DNA from: Yersinia massiliensis CCUG 53443
Lineage (GTDB): Bacteria; Pseudomonadota; Gammaproteobacteria; Enterobacterales; Enterobacteriaceae
DNA: 64,000 nt
Direction: 5' to 3'
Assembly: GCF_000312485.1 (NCBI RefSeq)
Contig: NZ_HE997646.1
Span: 1-64,000, forward strand
Shown here: piece after piece, positions 26,190 through 36,594 of the stretch
Numbering within the stretch: the stretch's first letter is position 1
How the letters are laid out: each line of letters starts with the position of its first letter
Position numbers and translations under genes: made by a program
Notes under the pieces: model-generated
Seen by the model: the letters and a program-made list of their open reading frames with translations, nothing else
Databases searched by the model: none
What the model was told of the DNA's origin: nothing

Positions 26190-26846
26190 ATGGATAATTC
26201 ACTACAAAAAGTTGCTGAACAATTACGTTGCCCAGATGGGGAGGACGGAAAAGCCTTAGGCCATATCATGAACATGCGTAATCTCCCTGTGATCATGAGC
26301 GGCATTCATCAGCTTTGTCTGAGTGAGGGTGATCATCTGCTTGAGTTGGGATACGGCAATGGCGGGTTGTTAGGTTATATTCTTTCTTTGGCCGAGAACC
26401 TCCACTATACCGGTTTGGAGTTTTCGCCATTAATGCATCACGAAGCTTTGGGCTTTAATCATCCGTATATTCAAGCGGGCTGGGCAGATTACCGTTTGTA
26501 CGATGGCGTAACACTTCCGCTAGCCGATGCCACTGTCGATAAAGTGTTAACCGTCAATACGATATATTTTTGGCAGCAACCTGATGCATTACTCAAAGAG
26601 ATCTGTCGAGTGTTGACCGTTGGTGGGCTTTTCTGTGTGACGTTTTGCGATAAAGCTTTCATGGCGAAACTGCCTTTTGTCGAGCATGGATTTCAATTGT
26701 ATAGCGAGTCAGAAGTGCGCGCCTTAATGGCGAATTTGCCGTTAAAACTGCATGCGCAAGAGCGCAAAAAAGATAAAAGTATCAGTAAAACAGGCGAGAT
26801 CGTTGACCGTGAGTTCATCAGTTTGGTATTCGAACGAACAGCTTAA
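26190..26846 (+). CDS. Class I SAM-dependent methyltransferase
   Basis: 218 residues. Motif I reads LLELGYGNGGLLG (about 50-62), then an acidic end of beta2 (TGLEFSP), and a post-motif hydrophobic strand (VDKVLTVNTIYFW). Similar to small-molecule methyltransferases of the Methyltransf_11 type. The target is unknown. Lies alone between gadB and yjdM; I have no evidence that it belongs to the lyase/P450 locus, which starts 0.85 kb on. Confidence 0.75.
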   Translation: MDNSLQKVAEQLRCPDGEDGKALGHIMNMRNLPVIMSGIHQLCLSEGDHLLELGYGNGGLLGYILSLAENLHYTGLEFSPLMHHEALGFNHPYIQAGWADYRLYDGVTLPLADATVDKVLTVNTIYFWQQPDALLKEICRVLTVGGLFCVTFCDKAFMAKLPFVEHGFQLYSESEVRALMANLPLKLHAQERKKDKSISKTGEIVDREFISLVFERTA

Positions 26847-27116
26847 TCAGACACATCCCTACATTTAGGCTAATTCCACACCTAAAGAGACGATTAGCCA
26901 TCAAACTTAAATATTTTAATTTATTGAAAAATAAAAATATTAAGTAAAAATTCAATATATCATTCAAAGCAAAATCATCAGCTACGGCAAGCTTTATACC
27001 CTAGTTCGCTTTCCAATAACCTGATAAAAAGTGTAAAATAGGCCCCCATCAAAGCACCAATCAATTTTTTATCACTTTTTTATATTTATTGAATTTAATT
27101 TCAAGAGGTTATAGAG

Positions 27117-27455
27117 ATGAGTTTACCAAACTGTCCAAAGTGCAATTCTGAATTTACATGGCAGGACGGGGAAAAACTAAATTGCCCAGAGTGCGGAAAT
27201 GAGTGGTCAGAAAACACGGCTTCATCCGCTGATGAAGAAGGTCTAGTGGTACGTGATGCCAATGGTAACCTGCTAGCTGACGGCGACTCAGTCACCGTAG
27301 TCAAAGATCTGAAAGTAAAAGGCAGCTCTTCAACGCTGAAAATTGGCACTAAAGTGAAAAGCATTCGCTTGGTTGAAGGTGACCACAATATCGATTGTAA
27401 AATTGATGGTTTTGGTCAGATGAAGCTCAAGTCTGAGTTTGTTAAAAAGAGCTAA
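27117..27455 (+). CDS. yjdM: PhnA/YjdM-family zinc-ribbon protein
   Basis: 112 residues. N-terminal zinc ribbon [10 protein letters not shown] ... CPECGNEW, then a beta-rich domain ([20 protein letters not shown]) typical of YjdM, formerly PhnA. Despite the old name it is not a proven phosphonate enzyme. Well-formed ribosome-binding site (AAGAGGT). Single-gene unit. Confidence 0.9.
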   Translation: MSLPNCPKCNSEFTWQDGEKLNCPECGNEWSENTASSADEEGLVVRDANGNLLADGDSVTVVKDLKVKGSSSTLKIGTKVKSIRLVEGDHNIDCKIDGFGQMKLKSEFVKKS

Positions 27456-27474
27456 TGGCCTAAGTCTGCCTTTT

Positions 27475-27532
27475 GCCCCCTGTAGAGTGACAATATTCTC
27501 TGTAGCTTAGGAGATTCACTTGCATTGGGGGC
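27475..27532. repeat. ERIC-like palindromic element
   Basis: Nested inverted repeat of 58 bp: outer GCCCCC / GGGGGC, then AGTGA / TCACT and TCTC / GAGA. On the minus strand it contains GTGAATCTCCTAAGCT, close to the core of enterobacterial ERIC elements (GTGAATCCCCAGGAGCTT). Probably a truncated or divergent ERIC; transcription would form a hairpin at the yjdM 3' end. Confidence 0.45.
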
Positions 27533-27699
27533 CGTTCGTTCCACACCTCACTTAGTAGCGATTCTGTGCCTATGCCAACCTCCGCATAGTCGTCAGATAC
27601 AACACAATCTATTCGTCACCAGTCAAAACACAAAATGAGTGTGAGACACCGAGCAAAAAAATCCGGTAGATAACATAGTAAGCCATGAAAAACATTACG

Positions 27700-29013
27700 T
27701 TATAGATAATGCATGTCTTGTGCATCAGTATTGATTAACTTATTTATAAAATCTGTCTTATCCATCAACTTGCAGTTTTTGATCACTTTCCTAGAATAAT
27801 GCAACTGGACCATTGCTTCTTTGAATGAAATAAATTTTAGGATTAATGCATGCTTTAGTCCTAGTTTAGTCGATATCTTATCCGAGAAGAAATAGACCAA
27901 TCCGCCGCCTGTTAATGCTCTATCGTGTTCAATCGAACTAATAAATGAATATTTTTTTAGCATAAGTCTTACTAGGGTGGCTGCAATATTATGCGAGAAT
28001 TTCTTTGCAGGACACATTCTTGAACCTGCGCCGAATGGCATATAGCAGTCATCTAATTGATCGCGTTCTAACCATCTATCTGGATCATATAAATTTGGAT
28101 GTTCAAATCCTTTCTCATGGCAAGCTAAAAAATCAAAAATCATGTTAATTCCTTCAGGTATAATCACTCCATGACTAGTATGATATTCGTGCTCTGCTAT
28201 CCTATTTGTAATACCAAATAGTGGATATAATCTTAATGTTTCATCAAGTATCCTTTTTATTAAGTCATTATCATTCATATTTTCTTTAAGTCTAACTTGA
28301 AAATTAACATTCTGCGATAAAGCGACAATAGTATGAGCGATAAATTCTGATATTTGAATGACTCCCGTATGAAAGAATACGCCCATAATTAATTTCGCAA
28401 CTATCTCTTGGCTTACACCAATGGATTTTTTTGATTTTAAATCGTAAATCACATCTAAATCACATTGAGAGCGTATATATCTTAAAACTGTTTCCCTCAC
28501 CTCAACATCTGGAAAAGAAATAAATGAAATAGTTTCTTTAAAAGAAATGACATTTTTACTTAGCAACTCCAATATTTCATTTGAACATGGTTGGCCAAAT
28601 ATTTTAATATGAAAAAACTCTACCATTATAGTGATAATTTCATTTCTTATGATTGAAACTCCCGATTCCTTATCATTAAAGAATTGAAACCCTCTTCTTT
28701 TAAAAACATCATAAAGTATACTATCCATCTCATCTTGAGAAACAACCAACATTGGTTGAATGATTTTTTTAAGCTCCTTATATAACTCCCCGACTTCCAT
28801 ATTTTCCACATGACAATCAACTGGAGAATGAAAATACTCTATTAGCTTTCTAGTGACATCTTTCCCTTTATATTGATTATCCCTAAGCAGAGATTTAATT
28901 TCATGGCCCGTTACATTTTCATACGGTAAAAGAATAAAATCTTCACCTCCCCTGAAAATCTCATCCCTTCTTATTTTTGCCTCTGACTTTAATTTTCTAT
29001 AAATCCACCTCAT
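27700..29013 (-). CDS. Cytochrome P450 with atypical I helix
   Basis: 437 residues; no N-terminal membrane anchor, so soluble. ExxR is DETLRLYPLFG, a PERF-like segment is DPDRWLE, and the haem loop is PFGAGSRMCPAKKF with ligand C334. The I-helix position that normally reads AGxxT appears as TGVIQ, so the acid/alcohol pair for O2 activation looks lost. Shine-Dalgarno AAGGTGG. It lies 156 bp downstream of, and on the same strand as, two tryptophanase-like genes. Codon use is AT-rich, unlike the flanking core genes, suggesting transfer. Substrate unknown. Confidence 0.85.
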   Translation of the reverse strand: MRWIYRKLKSEAKIRRDEIFRGGEDFILLPYENVTGHEIKSLLRDNQYKGKDVTRKLIEYFHSPVDCHVENMEVGELYKELKKIIQPMLVVSQDEMDSILYDVFKRRGFQFFNDKESGVSIIRNEIITIMVEFFHIKIFGQPCSNEILELLSKNVISFKETISFISFPDVEVRETVLRYIRSQCDLDVIYDLKSKKSIGVSQEIVAKLIMGVFFHTGVIQISEFIAHTIVALSQNVNFQVRLKENMNDNDLIKRILDETLRLYPLFGITNRIAEHEYHTSHGVIIPEGINMIFDFLACHEKGFEHPNLYDPDRWLERDQLDDCYMPFGAGSRMCPAKKFSHNIAATLVRLMLKKYSFISSIEHDRALTGGGLVYFFSDKISTKLGLKHALILKFISFKEAMVQLHYSRKVIKNCKLMDKTDFINKLINTDAQDMHYL

Positions 29014-29168
29014 ACACCACCTTCTTATGGCACATATAAGCGCATTTCTGAGAGATTTGTGACATATTATTTTATTTAGGATTTAACAATCCTTAAATAA
29101 AAAATGATTTAACATTACCTGCTTAATCAACACTCATCATTAGCTCAATCTACTTACAGTGAACTAAA

Positions 29169-30638
29169 TTAAGGAAGTGGTGAGACAGGCTCATAATCAT
29201 CAAAGAATGTATGTAAACCGATTTCACTTAACTCCAGCGGTGGCCGATCATCTACAATTGGCTTAAATGCTGGAAGTTTGTCTCCCCATTCTATCGCTCT
29301 AAAAAGGCACTCGGCAGCCCAGTCATAATGTGGTTCATAATAAGTTCGCCGAGGTATTGCGCATCGTATTAACTCATAAGGTGCTTTTATTCGCTTACTT
29401 GAATCCTGCGGATTATTGGCATCAATACGGCCTCGTTGTAATGAATCCATTGCCGTAGAAGCAAACCCTCCTTCAATGTAAGCTTGTGCAGATAAGCAGG
29501 TGGCAGGTCCCTGAGTATGGTCTAAATGGGGTAAACATTTCCCCGCATTAATATAAACGGCGAAGCAGCTGGCTGGTTCCAAAATATGTATTCCTCGCTT
29601 CTGGCAAGCATTAGCAAAATAATCAACTTGTCTCTGTCGGTCTTGAAGATAGTAATCATTAACGCCCTCGATTAACCCAACCGCTAGAGATTCCAAATCA
29701 CGGCCAGCTAGACCGCCATAAGTAATAAATCCATCAGTACGAATGACCTTTGGATGCATTCTCTGCCAAAATATCTTATTTCTAAGCGCAATAAAACCGC
29801 CCATATTCACTAAGCCGCCTTTTTTTGCACTCATATGGCATCCATCTGCGTAGGAGAGCATTTCATTTACGATACCCAAACAACTTTTATCTTTATACCC
29901 AGGTTCATGACTCTTTATTATCCAAGCATTTTCAGATATGCGTGCTATATCTAAATAAAGCTGGGTATCAATTTTATTATACTTATCAATTATTGCTCTG
30001 ACATTTTTGATATTTTCCATTGATACAGCTTGCCCACCATTTAAGTTATTTGGAACGACTAACTCTACTAGTGGTATTTTTTCGGCATATTCAATAAAGT
30101 AATCCTCAAATTTTTCTAAATTCATATTCCCTTTGAACCAACTATAGTTTTCCTCATCCAGATAGTCGGGACATATTAGGTCTACCGGCTCAGCTCCCCG
30201 CTGAAACGCCCAAGTGCTGGTAGTCGTAAAGTGTGTATTGGAGGGTACTTTGTCACCAGGCTTTACAAAAATCTCATAAATTGGTGCTTCAGCAGAGCGA
30301 CCTTGATGTGAAGGAATAATGTATGGCATTTTAGTAAATGCTTGGCACGTCTCCTCGAAAATTTCGTAACTACGGCAATTGAAATAAGATTCATCACCTT
30401 CCATCATCGCCGACCACTGCCTGTCACTTAATGCCCCAGTGCCAGAATCAGTGACCATATTGATAAAAACATATTTCGCCGGCAATAGTCGGCCAGAATA
30501 GCCGTACTCTTGCATGATTTCTTTTCTTTTTTCTCGCGTTGTCGGAATACTATATTCGACCGCTTTTATTCGATAAGGGGGGGCTTTATCAAATGGCAGA
30601 TCGGTTTCCCGCAACATATCTTCATTACTGATTCTCAT
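29169..30638 (-). CDS. Tryptophanase/tyrosine phenol-lyase-like PLP enzyme, paralogue B
   Basis: 489 residues from the ATG at 30638, whose Shine-Dalgarno GAGGAGG contains an earlier in-frame ATG (30653) that I reject. Beta-eliminating-lyase fold: TDSGTGALSD, HQGRSAE, GGQAVSMENI, D230 and R233 (LDIARISENAW), PLP lysine K273 in MSAKKGGLVNMGG, and TYGGLAGRD. Co-linear without gaps with paralogue A for at least the first 280 residues, but the TTTRAH segment is TTTSTW (141-143). The Arg of TPL that reads the ring (R381) seems to be Ser (SMDSL-like context). Substrate unknown. Confidence 0.85.
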   Translation of the reverse strand: MRISNEDMLRETDLPFDKAPPYRIKAVEYSIPTTREKRKEIMQEYGYSGRLLPAKYVFINMVTDSGTGALSDRQWSAMMEGDESYFNCRSYEIFEETCQAFTKMPYIIPSHQGRSAEAPIYEIFVKPGDKVPSNTHFTTTSTWAFQRGAEPVDLICPDYLDEENYSWFKGNMNLEKFEDYFIEYAEKIPLVELVVPNNLNGGQAVSMENIKNVRAIIDKYNKIDTQLYLDIARISENAWIIKSHEPGYKDKSCLGIVNEMLSYADGCHMSAKKGGLVNMGGFIALRNKIFWQRMHPKVIRTDGFITYGGLAGRDLESLAVGLIEGVNDYYLQDRQRQVDYFANACQKRGIHILEPASCFAVYINAGKCLPHLDHTQGPATCLSAQAYIEGGFASTAMDSLQRGRIDANNPQDSSKRIKAPYELIRCAIPRRTYYEPHYDWAAECLFRAIEWGDKLPAFKPIVDDRPPLELSEIGLHTFFDDYEPVSPLP

Positions 30639-30662
30639 TTTACGCCTCCTCATTAGTGAGAG

Positions 30663-32138
30663 TTATGGGTGATCAAATAAGGGCTCATATTCATCAAAAA
30701 AAGCCCTAAGTCCGATATCCCTTTTTTCTAGAGGGGGCCTAAGCTGATTCATTTTCTGGCGGACGTAAGGCGGAATTTTGTTCCCCCAGTTCATTGCGCG
30801 ATAAAGCGACTCGGCACACCACTCATAGTGGGAGTCCATATATACCCGCCGAGGAAATGCACATCGAATTAATTCATAGGGTGCCAACTGAATTTTTTGA
30901 ATATTAGTCGGGTCACTACTATCTTCTCTTCCCCGATGCAGTGAGTCCATAGAGGTAAAACCAACCCCACCTTCAATGTAAGCTTGCACACACAGTGCTG
31001 TACCGGGCCCGTGCTGCTTTTCTATATGTGGCAAACAATGCTCTGCAAGAATCCAAATACCCAATGTGCAAGCTGGGTTAAATGTTGCAATGCCCCTCTC
31101 TTTACACGCCTTCGCAAAAAAATCACACTGCCTTTGCTTATCTTCTAGATAATAATCGTTGACTCCCTCCATTAATCCTATGGCTAACGCTTCTAAATCA
31201 CGACCAGCAAGCCCACCATAAGTTATAAATCCATCAATACGAATGAGCTTTGGTTGAAGCCGCTGATAATCTATTTTATTTCTTAATGCAACAAAGCCCC
31301 CCATATTGACAAGGCCAGCCTTTTTAGCGCTCATATGAGTAACATCAGCAAAAGACATCATTTCTTGAACGATTTCCAGACAAGTTTTATCTCCATAACC
31401 AGCCTCATGTTTTTTTATAATCCAGGCATTTTCGGAAATTCTTGCGGCATCTAATGAAAAAATCACATTTCTGCGGCTGTAATTATCAATGATCTGACGA
31501 ACTTCACGAATATTCGCCATTGAAACTGGCTGACCGGCGCATAAGTTATTTGGAACGACCAATTCAACTAAGCCGATCCGATCACCTTGTTCAATAAATA
31601 GTTTCTTTAATTTTTCCGTATCAATATTCCCTTTAAACCATGAAGAATTATGTTCATCAAAATACTCAGGACAAGTCAGGTCAATAGGCTCGGCCTGCTG
31701 GTAATAGCAGTGCGCTCTGGTAGTAGTAAAATGGCAATTAGATGGAACAAGATCGCCATTATTGACAAAAAGCTCATAAATAATAGCTTCTCCTGACCTT
31801 CCTTGATGACAGGGCATGACATATTCCATCCCTGTGAATTTTTGTAAAACTTCTTTAAGTGGGTCCCAGCTCTTTGAATTAAAATAAGACTCATCTCCTA
31901 GCCACATCGCAGCCCACTGTCTGTCGCTCATAGCATTTGTGCCAGAATCAGTACACATATTGACATAGATATATTCAGCGGGAAGGTTAGGTGCTGACCA
32001 GTTGTACCTTTTAATCAACTCTTTTCTTTCCGCACGCGTAGTCGGCATGCTGTACTCCACGACTTTCACCCGATAGGGGGGCACTTTGTCAAAAGGGATA
32101 TCGGTTGATGCCATCATTTCTTCATTGGATATTCTCAT
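30663..32138 (-). CDS. Tryptophanase/tyrosine phenol-lyase-like PLP enzyme, paralogue A
   Basis: 491 residues, SD AAAGGTG. Visible motifs: TDSGTNAMSD, CHQGRSGEA, TTTRAH (138-143), AGQPVSMAN, D230/R233 (LDAARISENAW), K272-K273 (MSAKKAGLVNMGG), TYGGLAGRD and FPRRVY. This retains the PLP-binding residues of tryptophanase and TPL, but is longer than either at the C terminus, with an ...EKRDIGLRAFFDEYEP tail shared with paralogue B. The TPL ring-binding Arg is not conserved. It probably catalyses elimination or its reverse on an aromatic or related amino acid. First gene of an operon with paralogue B and probably the P450. Confidence 0.87.
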   Translation of the reverse strand: MRISNEEMMASTDIPFDKVPPYRVKVVEYSMPTTRAERKELIKRYNWSAPNLPAEYIYVNMCTDSGTNAMSDRQWAAMWLGDESYFNSKSWDPLKEVLQKFTGMEYVMPCHQGRSGEAIIYELFVNNGDLVPSNCHFTTTRAHCYYQQAEPIDLTCPEYFDEHNSSWFKGNIDTEKLKKLFIEQGDRIGLVELVVPNNLCAGQPVSMANIREVRQIIDNYSRRNVIFSLDAARISENAWIIKKHEAGYGDKTCLEIVQEMMSFADVTHMSAKKAGLVNMGGFVALRNKIDYQRLQPKLIRIDGFITYGGLAGRDLEALAIGLMEGVNDYYLEDKQRQCDFFAKACKERGIATFNPACTLGIWILAEHCLPHIEKQHGPGTALCVQAYIEGGVGFTSMDSLHRGREDSSDPTNIQKIQLAPYELIRCAFPRRVYMDSHYEWCAESLYRAMNWGNKIPPYVRQKMNQLRPPLEKRDIGLRAFFDEYEPLFDHP

Positions 32139-33055
32139 AATTCATTTCACCTTTGATTTCTAAGTAATTTCAGGTTTGAGTCAAAGTTTCCATCTTGATA
32201 AAGAAATGCTTAATCTCTCGTTGCATCAACAATATCCAAAATATATATCTCACATAAATAACTATAAATGATTACATATATACTTATCACACAATTAATT
32301 AAAGTCGTTAATTACATTGGAATTTTTTTGTACCACACCCGCATTCACAATTATTAATTTTGAATAATGAAATTGTCACTTTAATTATTTTAGCGCACTG
32401 ACAAAATAGCCAAAAAGCAATTGAAAGTGCAATAATTAGCATAGTATCGAATCTTTAAGTGTCAAATATAACTGAAGTGAAAATCACAAAAACCGCATAA
32501 ATTAATAAATAAGTTAGATATTTTTATCTATAAAAATATGAAACTCTCTAACTCACTAAGACTGTAAAACACTGCCCAACTTCACCATGGATATTAAAAT
32601 GATACAGTCAATCTCAGTATCAATATTAAGCCATGTTTTTCATCAGAAAAACCTAAACATTGATAATAACCTTAATGTTCATGGTAATTTTATATTCATA
32701 TCAATTATTAGACAATTAATCACTTTAACTAATTAATAAATTAAGAAGATATAAGCCATTATACTTTATGACGCTGTATTCCATCGGGAAAAATTTAATG
32801 GATATCATATTCCCTCACTATCATGATATTCATTATCAAAAAAAGCAGGTGCAACAACTTTGGCTATACTAAATTATCTCACCATACCAAAGCAAGATGT
32901 TGCCATGCTCTTGCAGAGTTCTCTACTCGGGAATAAACACCAGTTAGGAATATTATTATCAATAGAATAAATGGAGGATTATGACCAAGTTAACACATCT
33001 GCATTGGGAGCAAAAAAACATTCTTCTTTAAGAATAAGTCATTGAGGTAATTAAC
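32139..33055. other. AT-rich divergent control region of the lyase/methyltransferase locus
   Basis: About 0.9 kb, strongly AT-rich, between the lyase operon (minus) and the methyltransferase (plus). It must hold both promoters. Apart from one short candidate ORF (32981-33031), I see no gene. Base composition suggests H-NS-type silencing, an inference. Confidence 0.5.
32981..33031 (+). CDS. Possible 16-residue leader peptide
   Basis: ATG at 32981 with a perfect GGAGG six bases upstream; the frame reads MTKLTHLHWEQKNILL then TAA, 24 bp before the methyltransferase ATG. Such a strong ribosome-binding site on so short a frame suggests a leader peptide or a tiny secreted/precursor peptide. A second frame at 32971 (24 codons) overlaps it. 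Low confidence. Confidence 0.3.
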   Translation: MTKLTHLHWEQKNILL

Positions 33056-33844
33056 ATGAGTCAAGATGAAAATTATGGCGACACTCTATTTTGTCAGGAA
33101 ATTGCTGACGAAATGTATCGCCTAGAACTGGTTTCAAAAACCTACGATTTCATTAGCCAACGTCAAATATCCACACTCATTACGCAGCCTGATATGCGTT
33201 GTCTGGATATAGGTTCAGGTACTGGGAGTATGGCAAAATGGTTATCTGAACAGCCTAAGGTAAAAGAAGTTGTTGCGCTTGACAGATTCGTGAATTTATT
33301 AGAAAAAAAACTAACCATTTCAGAAAAGTTACATATTGTACAACACGATTTGAATAGTGATGATTATACTGGCGAGTTTGATCTTATCAATATTCGTTTT
33401 GTTCTTATGCATCTAAGAGATAGGGAGAAAATATTAAATAAAATATCCTCATGGTTAAAACCAAGTGGATGGTTGATTGTCTCTGATGTTATTGATTTAT
33501 CGCCTGAAGAGGTGGATGACCCCCTTTATAGAAAAATCATGTCAACGATGTGGCAAGTTCTCATTGATTCCATTGGTACTGATAAAAATTGGTCTCACAA
33601 ATTAAATTTACAATTTCAATATCTTGGCTATAGAAATATAACGAATGAAGTTTATCTACCACCAATTAGTAAAGATTCCCCTATGGCTGAATTTTGGTGT
33701 CTTACTTGGCGAGCCATGCATGATCGTTTGTTAGAAATGAGCGATCTAGATGAAAGAACTTTAACAGATGCTGAAAATAGGCTGATTCAGGGAGAGATGG
33801 TGGCTTTATCGCCAGGCATGATGACTTGCATTGGTCAAAAGTAA
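33056..33844 (+). CDS. Class I SAM-dependent methyltransferase of the lyase/P450 locus
   Basis: 262 residues. Motif I is CLDIGSGTGSMAKWL (about 49-63), then VVALDRF at the acidic beta2 end, FDLINIRFVLMHL and the post-I strand SGWLIVSDVID, so a Methyltransf_11/25-like small-molecule methyltransferase. SD GAGGT. It is divergent from the lyase operon across a shared AT-rich control region and is AT-rich itself; I infer that it methylates a product of that pathway. No substrate domain is recognisable. Confidence 0.75.
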   Translation: MSQDENYGDTLFCQEIADEMYRLELVSKTYDFISQRQISTLITQPDMRCLDIGSGTGSMAKWLSEQPKVKEVVALDRFVNLLEKKLTISEKLHIVQHDLNSDDYTGEFDLINIRFVLMHLRDREKILNKISSWLKPSGWLIVSDVIDLSPEEVDDPLYRKIMSTMWQVLIDSIGTDKNWSHKLNLQFQYLGYRNITNEVYLPPISKDSPMAEFWCLTWRAMHDRLLEMSDLDERTLTDAENRLIQGEMVALSPGMMTCIGQK

Positions 33845-34003
33845 GATTTTGCTTTATACGGCTAATGGCGCAGCACAATCAGTGATGTCCTTATAGGAAG
33901 CCTTAACCAGTGCTCATTCATTAAGTTAACCTATTGATAAAAGGTTACTTAGGTATTTATTGCTGCCCTTCTTAACCATAAACTCTCCCGCACAATTCAT
34001 TTA

Positions 34004-34087
34004 GATATATCTTTTTTGACTTCCCCTCTTGCAAACTTCGATATATCGATCTAGATTAGATATATCGAAATTATTTCGATATATCTA
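34004..34087. promoter_or_regulatory. Operator array of GATATATC palindromes upstream of the PadR gene
   Basis: Four GATATATC palindromes begin at 34004, 34040, 34059 and 34078; the last three are spaced exactly 19 bp. The last two sit in a perfect 14-bp inverted repeat (TAGATATATCGAAA / TTTCGATATATCTA, 34057-34087) ending four bases before the Shine-Dalgarno AAGGAG. PadR-family proteins bind AT-rich palindromes of this kind, so autoregulation is the simplest reading. Confidence 0.65.
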
Positions 34088-34100
34088 AAGGAGATAAATT

Positions 34101-34766
34101 ATGTTTGGATTTTCAAAACGTGGTCACAGCCACTGTGGCGAACATCGGGAAGAACACCACCGCAGCGGTGAAAGAATGCATCGTGGTGGTCGTCACCCAA
34201 TGGCCGGTAAGGGCCCGGAAGCAGGCAGAGGTGGGCGGCATGGTCGTGGTGAGAAGATGCAACGGCTGTTTGAGCACGGTGATTTACGTGTTGTCTTGTT
34301 GGCGCTACTGGATAAAAAACCCAGCCATGGCTATGAGCTCATTAAAGCAATCGAAGAGGCTTCTTCAGGACTGTATGTGCCAAGCCCAGGCGTTATCTAC
34401 CCGACGCTGACACTGCTTGAAGAGCAAGATTTTGTCACCCCTGTTGCCACCGGCAATGGCCGTAAGAGCTACCAAATTACCGATGCTGGTAAGGTTGAGT
34501 TACAACAAAATCAAGCCATGGTTGATGTCATCTTTTCTCGACTGGCGCAGGTCAATCGCCGTCCTGAAGGGAATCTCGCTGAAGGCATTTCTGATGTGAT
34601 GCACCGTTTACGTCATATTTTGCGCAGTAACATGGTGCGTTCAGACGTGACACCAGAGCAGGTACTCCGCATTAATGCCGCGTTAATGACCGCAGTAGAA
34701 GCCATTGAGAAAGAGTTAACACAACAATCGACAGACGCAACGACGGATGAACAGGAGAAAAACTGA
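34101..34766 (+). CDS. PadR-family regulator with His-rich N terminus (YqjI-like)
   Basis: 221 residues. The first 50 residues are rich in His, Gly and Arg (GHSHCGEHREEHH ...), a metal-binding-like tail, followed by a PadR winged helix (HGDLRVVLLALL ... PSHGYELIKAIEE ... YVPSPGVIYPTL) and a helical dimerisation part. This layout matches E. coli YqjI, an iron/nickel-responsive PadR repressor. Here the neighbour is a DUF3861 gene rather than yqjH. Its stop overlaps the next start (TGATG). Likely binds the upstream GATATATC array. Confidence 0.85.
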   Translation: MFGFSKRGHSHCGEHREEHHRSGERMHRGGRHPMAGKGPEAGRGGRHGRGEKMQRLFEHGDLRVVLLALLDKKPSHGYELIKAIEEASSGLYVPSPGVIYPTLTLLEEQDFVTPVATGNGRKSYQITDAGKVELQQNQAMVDVIFSRLAQVNRRPEGNLAEGISDVMHRLRHILRSNMVRSDVTPEQVLRINAALMTAVEAIEKELTQQSTDATTDEQEKN

Positions 34767-35080
34767 TGCCCGGCTATCGTTATCGAATCACCATTGAGCC
34801 TATGACTGACCGTAAAGGTGAGCCGATTGATAAAGCCCCTGTCACATTTGAAGCCGAGAATCATGATGAGATCCTCGGCATCATCGAGCGGTTACAGGCG
34901 CGCGAAGATCTGGATTTTGGCAAAGAGAAAACAGCGGCCTTCGCTTTGGGGCTGAAGTTATTCTCAGAAACCATGATGGAGAACCGCAAACATCCCTTAT
35001 TCGCGCCGCTTCGTACTGCGTTTACTGAATTTATGATGCTGTTGAAAAAAGGGCCATCTCACGATCGTCACGAGCCCTAA
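34766..35080 (+). CDS. DUF3861-family protein (104 aa)
   Basis: Starts in a TGATG overlap with the PadR gene, so the two are co-translated. Sequence (GYRYRITIEPMTDRKG ... FAFALGLKLFSE-like, then HPLFAPLRTAFTEFMMLLKK) fits DUF3861, small cytoplasmic proteins of unknown function, often next to regulators. One beta-sheet half and one helical half; no cysteines. Function unknown. Confidence 0.75.
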   Translation: MPGYRYRITIEPMTDRKGEPIDKAPVTFEAENHDEILGIIERLQAREDLDFGKEKTAAFALGLKLFSETMMENRKHPLFAPLRTAFTEFMMLLKKGPSHDRHEP

Positions 35081-35112
35081 AATCGAAAAGGCCATTGTTA
35101 TGCGTGATGAGA

Positions 35113-35142
35113 TGGGAATATCGTTTATCGAGGATATTCCCA
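35113..35142. terminator. Terminator between convergent DUF3861 and ascB genes
   Basis: Perfect 10-bp stem TGGGAATATC / GATATTCCCA with a 10-nt loop, followed by GCATTTTT on the plus strand. Confidence 0.7.
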
Positions 35143-35148
35143 GCATTT

Positions 35149-36594
<1,446 letters not shown>

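Noticed and set aside
25987-26259. 90-codon ORF upstream of the methyltransferase at 26190
   Set aside because: It overlaps a gene with clear AdoMet motifs in another frame, is low-complexity AT-rich, and has no start signal.
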